A stretch of 39,537 nucleotides of DNA from Flammeovirga pacifica (GTDB lineage: Bacteria; Bacteroidota; Bacteroidia; Cytophagales; Flammeovirgaceae), in NCBI RefSeq assembly GCF_000807855.2, contig NZ_JRYR02000003.1:1-39537 (forward strand), given 5' to 3'. Positions 35,017-39,537 of this stretch are shown here, piece after piece. How positions within the stretch are numbered: position 1 is the stretch's first letter; each line of letters begins with the position of its first letter. The translations under genes were made by a program, and so were the position numbers. The notes under the pieces were generated by a model that ran no database searches, was not told the DNA's origin, and saw nothing but the letters and a program-made list of their open reading frames with translations.

Positions 35017-35053
35017 AATGAGCTGTTCCTACAAAGGGATAGTTCATTTCTTA
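35017..35053 (+). terminator. Probable terminator after sulfatase 4
   Basis: AATGAGCTGTTCC (35017-35029) pairs over 13 positions, three of them G-U, with GGGATAGTTCATT (35036-35048) around a 6-base loop, followed by TCTTATT. Apart from this, 34948-35237 is AT-rich with no convincing gene or promoter. Confidence 0.6.
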
Positions 35054-35237
35054 TTAATTATACTAAGAAGAATTCTTTTTCATTTTGCAAATAAAATTGT
35101 AATAAACTCTAATAAAAAAATATTTTGTAGTTTTAGATATTTATTATCTATGAATTCTAGTAATGACTACTTTATTATGAACATTTTTTTTGAGGATTTA
35201 CCTTTCATCAATTCTACTTACTAAACTTTGAAATGAT

Positions 35238-38200
35238 ATGAATAAATACTTACTATTGTTACCTATTCTGTTGTTAGCAAGTCTATTAGGTGCAAAGCCG
35301 TTATCAGATTCTTACCAATTTCAATATTATAATGTATCTACAGGATTACCTACCAATTACATTTATAAAATACGACAAGACCAAAATAAAATTATTTGGT
35401 TGGCTACTAATAGTGGTCTAGCTCTTTTTGATGGAAAAACATTTGACATTAAACGCCCATCTATGAAATATCAAGGGTTTATAAATGAAAATGTAACAGC
35501 CCTTTACATCGAAAATGATAGTAATATTTGGGTGGGAACAAAAAGTGGAAGTTTGGCACATTACAATCAAATTACAGATAAATTTACAGCTTTAAATAAA
35601 ATTATAATTGATAAAAAAGGAAAGACTATAAGTAGAATTTCAGCCATCGAAAAAGACAATAACAATAATTTATGGTTAGCCACTTTTGAACACGGAATTA
35701 TTAAGTATAATCCCAAAAATCAAGAGGTAACAAGGTTTCTTGATAAGGAGAAAGTATTGGATGTAAAGAAAGATAAATTTGGGAATATTTGGTTTTCTAC
35801 CTTCAATAAAATTTTCAAATACGATCCCTCTGAGAATAGAATCATTCCTTTTCAATATCCAATGGGGGGTATCATGGAAATTTATTATGATGAACCAAGA
35901 GATCAAATAATTATAGGGTCTGCTAAAGGTTTGTATAAAATAAAGACTGTTTCTAATAAAATAGAAGAATTTCCCTACAGTAAAAGCAACAATGATTTAG
36001 TAGGTGTAAATACAATAAAAGTGGATTTAGAAGGAAGGATTTGGGCCGGGTCATGGACAAAAGGTTTATTTGTGAGTGATGAAAACCAAGAGAGCTTTTC
36101 ACAACTACCTCTTATTAGAGACTCTGATTCAAATACCCAATACAAAGCAATATTAGACATATTTTTTGATCAAGAACAAAATATTTGGATTGGAACGGCA
36201 AATGGAGGTTTAGTGAAATTGGTCAACGAATATGCATTAAGAAATTATCATAATTCCTATACTAATGATATTGGTTTACCAGATAATAATGTCCTAAATA
36301 TGCTAAAGGATTCAAACGGGACACTATGGTGCGGGACATGGGGTGGAGGTATTGCTTATTTACCCAAAAATGGAACAAAATTTATTAGTATTGACGCTAC
36401 TATTGGAGAAAAGGTAAGATGTATTAAGCAGTGGAAAAATAAACTCATTATAAGTGGTAGAAGAGGTATCTTCTTATTAGATATTAATACAAAAAAAATA
36501 TCAAAAAATTATTTAAAGAAAATTCGTGTTAATTCTCTTTTAATTACAAAGGATCAAAAATTGTTTGTAGGTTCTCAAATGACAGGTTTATTTATTTATG
36601 ATCTTAAATTAAAATACAAATTTGAAAATCATATAGAACATTATAACGTATCTAATTCCGACCTTATCAATAGTAGAATATCGGCATTATGTTTAGATAA
36701 AAATGGTGTGGTATGGTTGGGGACCTATGGGGGTTTACACTATTATGACACTATAAATAAAAAGCTAAAATTTGTTCCATTAAAATATCATCAAAAGTCT
36801 TTAGATCCAATGATAATAATTTCAATCAATGGAGAGAAGAAAGGTGAATTATTTTTATCGACTACACAAGGAATTATCAAAGTAAAAACAGAAAACAAAA
36901 TAGAAGTAGAAAAGGTTTTTAATACAGAAATCGGTGTAAAAAACGATCGATTAAATGGGACTTCATTTGATAAAAAAAATCGTTTGTGGTTTAGTAATGT
37001 ATTAGGCATAGGTATGATCAGTGAAGATGAAGAAAACATCATTAATATTGATATGAACAAACATAAAAATAATGTAATGAATGTTGTTGCTATATATAAT
37101 GATGGGAAGAAGATTTACTTTGGTGGTACGTATGGTTTATATGAATTAGATCCTTATCAAATTGATTTATCTGCGGATATACCAGTTTTGATTTTAAATA
37201 GTCTGCAAGTTCATAGAATGAGTATTGAAGTTGGACAAAAATATAACGATAGAGTAATACTTTCTAAAGCTTTAGATTACACAAAAAAAATTGAATTAAA
37301 TTATAATGAAAATACATTATCAATAAAAACTTCTGTACCAAATCATAAACAAAATAAAAGAGTTTTTTACCAGTTTAAAATTAATGAATTAGATGAAGAG
37401 TGGATCGATAATGGAGAAAACGATCAACTAAATTTAATTCTGCTAAAACCAGGAACTTATACGATACAAGTCAAAGCATCATTCGATCAAAAGAATTATA
37501 GCTCGATAAGAACTTTAAGTGTTAGAATAAATCCTCCTTTTTGGTTAGCATGGTATGCAAAGATTTTCTATTTAATTTTGATAGCGATTATTTTGGGAAT
37601 GATTCTCCGCTATCTATGGATTAAAGCAATCTTAGAAAGTGATTTAAAAATTGAGAAATTTAAAAACGAGCAAGAACATGAATTAAATGAATCAAAATTG
37701 ATGTTCTTTACTAATATTTCACACGAACTACGTACTCCTCTCACTTTAATTATTAGTCCTTTAACAGAAATGTTGACTATGGATTTGAATGATAAATTAA
37801 AAGAGAAAATTCAACATATTTATGGAAATACCGAGCGACTGTTAGAGTTAATCAATAACCTTCTTGATTTTAGAAAAGCAGAAAATGGGATGTTAGCGTT
37901 AAATACTAATACATATCAATTTGATGAGTTCATCTTTAAAATTTTCAACAACTTTAAAACGTTATCAAACAGACAGCAAATAAGATTAGAGTTTGAAAAG
38001 AAATCAGCATCTATCCCTTTAGTATTTGATTATGACAAAATGGAAATGGTGGTTTGTAATCTTCTTTCTAATGCTTTTAAATTTACCCCAATAGGAGGAG
38101 AAATTCAGCTTATTGTCGAAGATACTGATGATTATAGTATCTTAAAAGTTAAAGACAACGGTAAAGGTGTTTCTGAACAAGATCAACAAAAAATATTTAA

Positions 38201-39224
38201 TCGTTACTACCAAATAAAAGATACCGAAACAATTAATATGGTAGGTACAGGCTTGGGCTTAGCTTTAACAAAAAAAATTGTGGAGCTACATCAAGGTGAT
38301 ATAAAATTAATATCCAAAGAAGGAAAAGGTACAGAGTTTATCGTGAAAATACCTCATTCACTGGAGCCAACTATTAAAGATGCTTTTGATGAAGAAACAG
38401 AGTTGGAGGAAACGCTGGAATTAAAGGTGTCAAATGGAAAGCCAAAATTATTAATAGTAGATGATCATCAAGAAATTAGAGAATACATATCAACTTTATT
38501 TCAGGAAAATTATCAAGTAACCACTGCTTCAGATGGAGAAATAGCTCAGGAAGTAGCTTTAAAAACAGTGCCTGATCTAATTATTTCTGATGTGATGATG
38601 CCGAAATTAAATGGTATTGATCTTTGCAAGAATCTAAAGGAAAATATTTCTACAGCACATATTCCAATAATTTTGTTGACAGCCAAAACAGATAATAAAC
38701 ATGAGATAGAAGGAATCCAATCTGGAGCTGTCGATTATGTTAAAAAACCATTTGATGTTAAGATATTACGCTCAAAAGTTCAAACACAATTACAGGATAG
38801 AGAAAAACTACAACGATTTTTCCAAAATAAGATCCGCTTTGAGCCTAATATTAATCTAAATGTAGAAAACAAAGACGAAAAATTCCTTCAAGATTTTGCC
38901 GACTTTATTCACCAAAATCTCGAAAATGATGAATTTCAAGTAGAAGATGCCGCAAACCATTTTTGTATGAGTCAGTCTACTTTATATCGAAAATTAAAAG
39001 GTTTGACAGGGATGACAATAGCAGGTTTTATTCGATCAATTAGATTAAAAAAAGCATCAGAATTATTAATACAAGAGGATCTCAAATTGTATGTTGTTGG
39101 AAGTATGGTAGGAATCAATAATTACAAATATTTTAAAACCGAATTTACCAAACAATTTGGAGTCTCACCTAAAGATTATAGAGACAAAAAGCTATCTGAA
39201 CAACAGCAAAATTTGAATAATTAA
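35238..39224 (+). CDS. Hybrid two-component system sensor/regulator 2 (HTCS)
   Basis: This 1328-residue one-chain sensor/regulator has the same order as HTCS1. It has a signal segment (residues 1-19), about ten propeller blades (IIWLATNSGL, NIWVGTKSGS, NIWIGTANGG, VVWLGTYGGL), a Y_Y_Y domain up to ~770 and a TM helix (~772-795). The kinase has canonical H-box SHELRTPLTLI (His829), N-box NLLSNAFKF, DNGKGV and GTGLGLALT. The receiver (~1070-1185) has acidic pair from Asp1075 and phosphoacceptor Asp1118 (SDVMMPKLNG). An AraC-type HTH (~1230-1320: AANHFCMSQSTLYRKLKGLTGM) ends it. The sensor halves of HTCS1 and HTCS2 share little obvious sequence, so they probably detect different ligands. It most likely governs the susCD2 half or genes beyond the window. 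Confidence 0.94.
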   Translation: MNKYLLLLPILLLASLLGAKPLSDSYQFQYYNVSTGLPTNYIYKIRQDQNKIIWLATNSGLALFDGKTFDIKRPSMKYQGFINENVTALYIENDSNIWVGTKSGSLAHYNQITDKFTALNKIIIDKKGKTISRISAIEKDNNNNLWLATFEHGIIKYNPKNQEVTRFLDKEKVLDVKKDKFGNIWFSTFNKIFKYDPSENRIIPFQYPMGGIMEIYYDEPRDQIIIGSAKGLYKIKTVSNKIEEFPYSKSNNDLVGVNTIKVDLEGRIWAGSWTKGLFVSDENQESFSQLPLIRDSDSNTQYKAILDIFFDQEQNIWIGTANGGLVKLVNEYALRNYHNSYTNDIGLPDNNVLNMLKDSNGTLWCGTWGGGIAYLPKNGTKFISIDATIGEKVRCIKQWKNKLIISGRRGIFLLDINTKKISKNYLKKIRVNSLLITKDQKLFVGSQMTGLFIYDLKLKYKFENHIEHYNVSNSDLINSRISALCLDKNGVVWLGTYGGLHYYDTINKKLKFVPLKYHQKSLDPMIIISINGEKKGELFLSTTQGIIKVKTENKIEVEKVFNTEIGVKNDRLNGTSFDKKNRLWFSNVLGIGMISEDEENIINIDMNKHKNNVMNVVAIYNDGKKIYFGGTYGLYELDPYQIDLSADIPVLILNSLQVHRMSIEVGQKYNDRVILSKALDYTKKIELNYNENTLSIKTSVPNHKQNKRVFYQFKINELDEEWIDNGENDQLNLILLKPGTYTIQVKASFDQKNYSSIRTLSVRINPPFWLAWYAKIFYLILIAIILGMILRYLWIKAILESDLKIEKFKNEQEHELNESKLMFFTNISHELRTPLTLIISPLTEMLTMDLNDKLKEKIQHIYGNTERLLELINNLLDFRKAENGMLALNTNTYQFDEFIFKIFNNFKTLSNRQQIRLEFEKKSASIPLVFDYDKMEMVVCNLLSNAFKFTPIGGEIQLIVEDTDDYSILKVKDNGKGVSEQDQQKIFNRYYQIKDTETINMVGTGLGLALTKKIVELHQGDIKLISKEGKGTEFIVKIPHSLEPTIKDAFDEETELEETLELKVSNGKPKLLIVDDHQEIREYISTLFQENYQVTTASDGEIAQEVALKTVPDLIISDVMMPKLNGIDLCKNLKENISTAHIPIILLTAKTDNKHEIEGIQSGAVDYVKKPFDVKILRSKVQTQLQDREKLQRFFQNKIRFEPNINLNVENKDEKFLQDFADFIHQNLENDEFQVEDAANHFCMSQSTLYRKLKGLTGMTIAGFIRSIRLKKASELLIQEDLKLYVVGSMVGINNYKYFKTEFTKQFGVSPKDYRDKKLSEQQQNLNN

Positions 39225-39331
39225 TGGTGTGGTTAAAAAATTGACTTGATGATACCTATCGTCGTTATGGAAGATTAGGTTAAAAAAATGATGTTTTTTA
39301 GGTGTTTATGAGGTTACAAAAAGTAACATCA

Positions 39332-39362
39332 TTGATAATCTATTAATGAAGTACTAGTTTTG
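39332..39362 (+). promoter_or_regulatory. Bacteroidota-type promoter for the gene at the window end
   Basis: TTG at 39332-39334 and TAGTTTTG at 39355-39362 match the -33/-7 consensus with 20 bases between. A small inverted repeat, GTTAC (39313-39317) with GTAAC (39323-39327), lies just upstream. The leader to the ATG at 39511 would be about 140 bases. Nothing else was recognised in 39225-39510. Confidence 0.5.
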
Positions 39363-39510
39363 CTTTACATTGTTCGTATGACTTCCAAATCAATTGTTTT
39401 TTTAATCGTTGCAAATCATCTACTTTTCTAAACTTTCACTTTAATTATTATAACAATGTAAATCATATCTTCTCAGATTTTGGAATCATACGTATTGATT
39501 ACTAAATACT

Positions 39511-39537
39511 ATGAAACAGCTACTTTATACTTTATTC
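39511..39537 (+). CDS. Start of a probable secreted protein, cut by the window end
   Basis: ATG at 39511 is followed by eight codons reading MKQLLYTLF, a typical start of a Bacteroidota signal peptide. The promoter-like element upstream supports a real gene. The product cannot be identified; its position suggests another PUL member. Confidence 0.45.

Noticed and set aside
35018-35224. 68-codon open frame on + strand between sulfatase 4 and HTCS2
   Set aside because: Its start lies inside a terminator-like hairpin, the translation has no recognisable domain, and the DNA is AT-rich intergenic sequence.
1423-39224. Carrageenan, agar or ulvan as the target of the locus
   Set aside because: No GH16, GH82, GH86 or ulvan-lyase-like gene was recognised, and two GH29 genes favour a fucose-containing glycan. 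It is not strictly excluded, because some S1 motifs resemble galactan sulfatases.
1-39537. Mobile elements, CRISPR arrays, tRNA or rRNA genes
   Set aside because: No transposase or integrase, regularly spaced direct repeats, terminal inverted repeats or structural RNA signatures were seen; the protein-level repeats at 17273-19300 are a domain duplication.

Overview
The window is low-GC DNA from a member of the Bacteroidota, most likely a marine polysaccharide degrader. A Flammeovirga-like Cytophagales bacterium is my guess, not a proof. The evidence is two SusC/SusD pairs, two hybrid two-component sensors (HTCS), a type IX secretion (T9SS) sorting domain, lipoprotein signals on many enzymes, TAnnTTTG-type promoter elements, and A-rich leaders without Shine-Dalgarno sequences. 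All genes lie on the + strand.

Layout. 1-465 is the 3' end of a DUF4174-type gene interrupted by an in-frame TAA. 608-1162 is an acetate-uptake (SatP/YaaH) transporter with its own terminator. From 1423 to 39224 there is one continuous polysaccharide utilization locus (PUL): parallel beta-helix enzyme 1; SusC1/SusD1; sulfatase 1, GH29 fucosidase 1 and GH29 fucosidase 2; sulfatase 2; a 1569-residue beta-helix enzyme 2 with PKD-like domains, three copies of an unrecognised ~190-residue module and a T9SS signal; sulfatase 3; HTCS1; an exported ADP-ribosylglycohydrolase-like lipoprotein; an Ig-like plus LamG-like lipoprotein; SusC2/SusD2; sulfatase 4; HTCS2. The window ends in the first codons of another probable secreted protein.

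How the genes work together (inference). Two GH29 enzymes, four Cys-type S1 sulfatases and two beta-helix enzymes point to a sulfated, fucose-containing polysaccharide such as an algal fucan. No GH16, GH82, GH86, GH107 or GH168-like endo-hydrolase was recognised, so the beta-helix paralogues are the best candidates for main-chain or side-chain cleavage. The T9SS-exported one would act outside the cell, SusCD pairs would import oligosaccharides, and lipoprotein or periplasmic sulfatases and fucosidases would finish degradation. The two HTCS proteins would sense the released sugars in the periplasm. No formylglycine-generating enzyme gene, needed to mature the sulfatases, is in the window.

Intergenic structure is informative. 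Hairpins follow both susD genes, a perfect 16-bp terminator sits just 5' of susC2, and TGCTYTATTC/GAATAGAGCA-like half-sites recur upstream of three enzyme genes. No tRNA, rRNA, CRISPR array, insertion sequence or integrase was seen. All assignments come from reading the sequence; no database search was possible.
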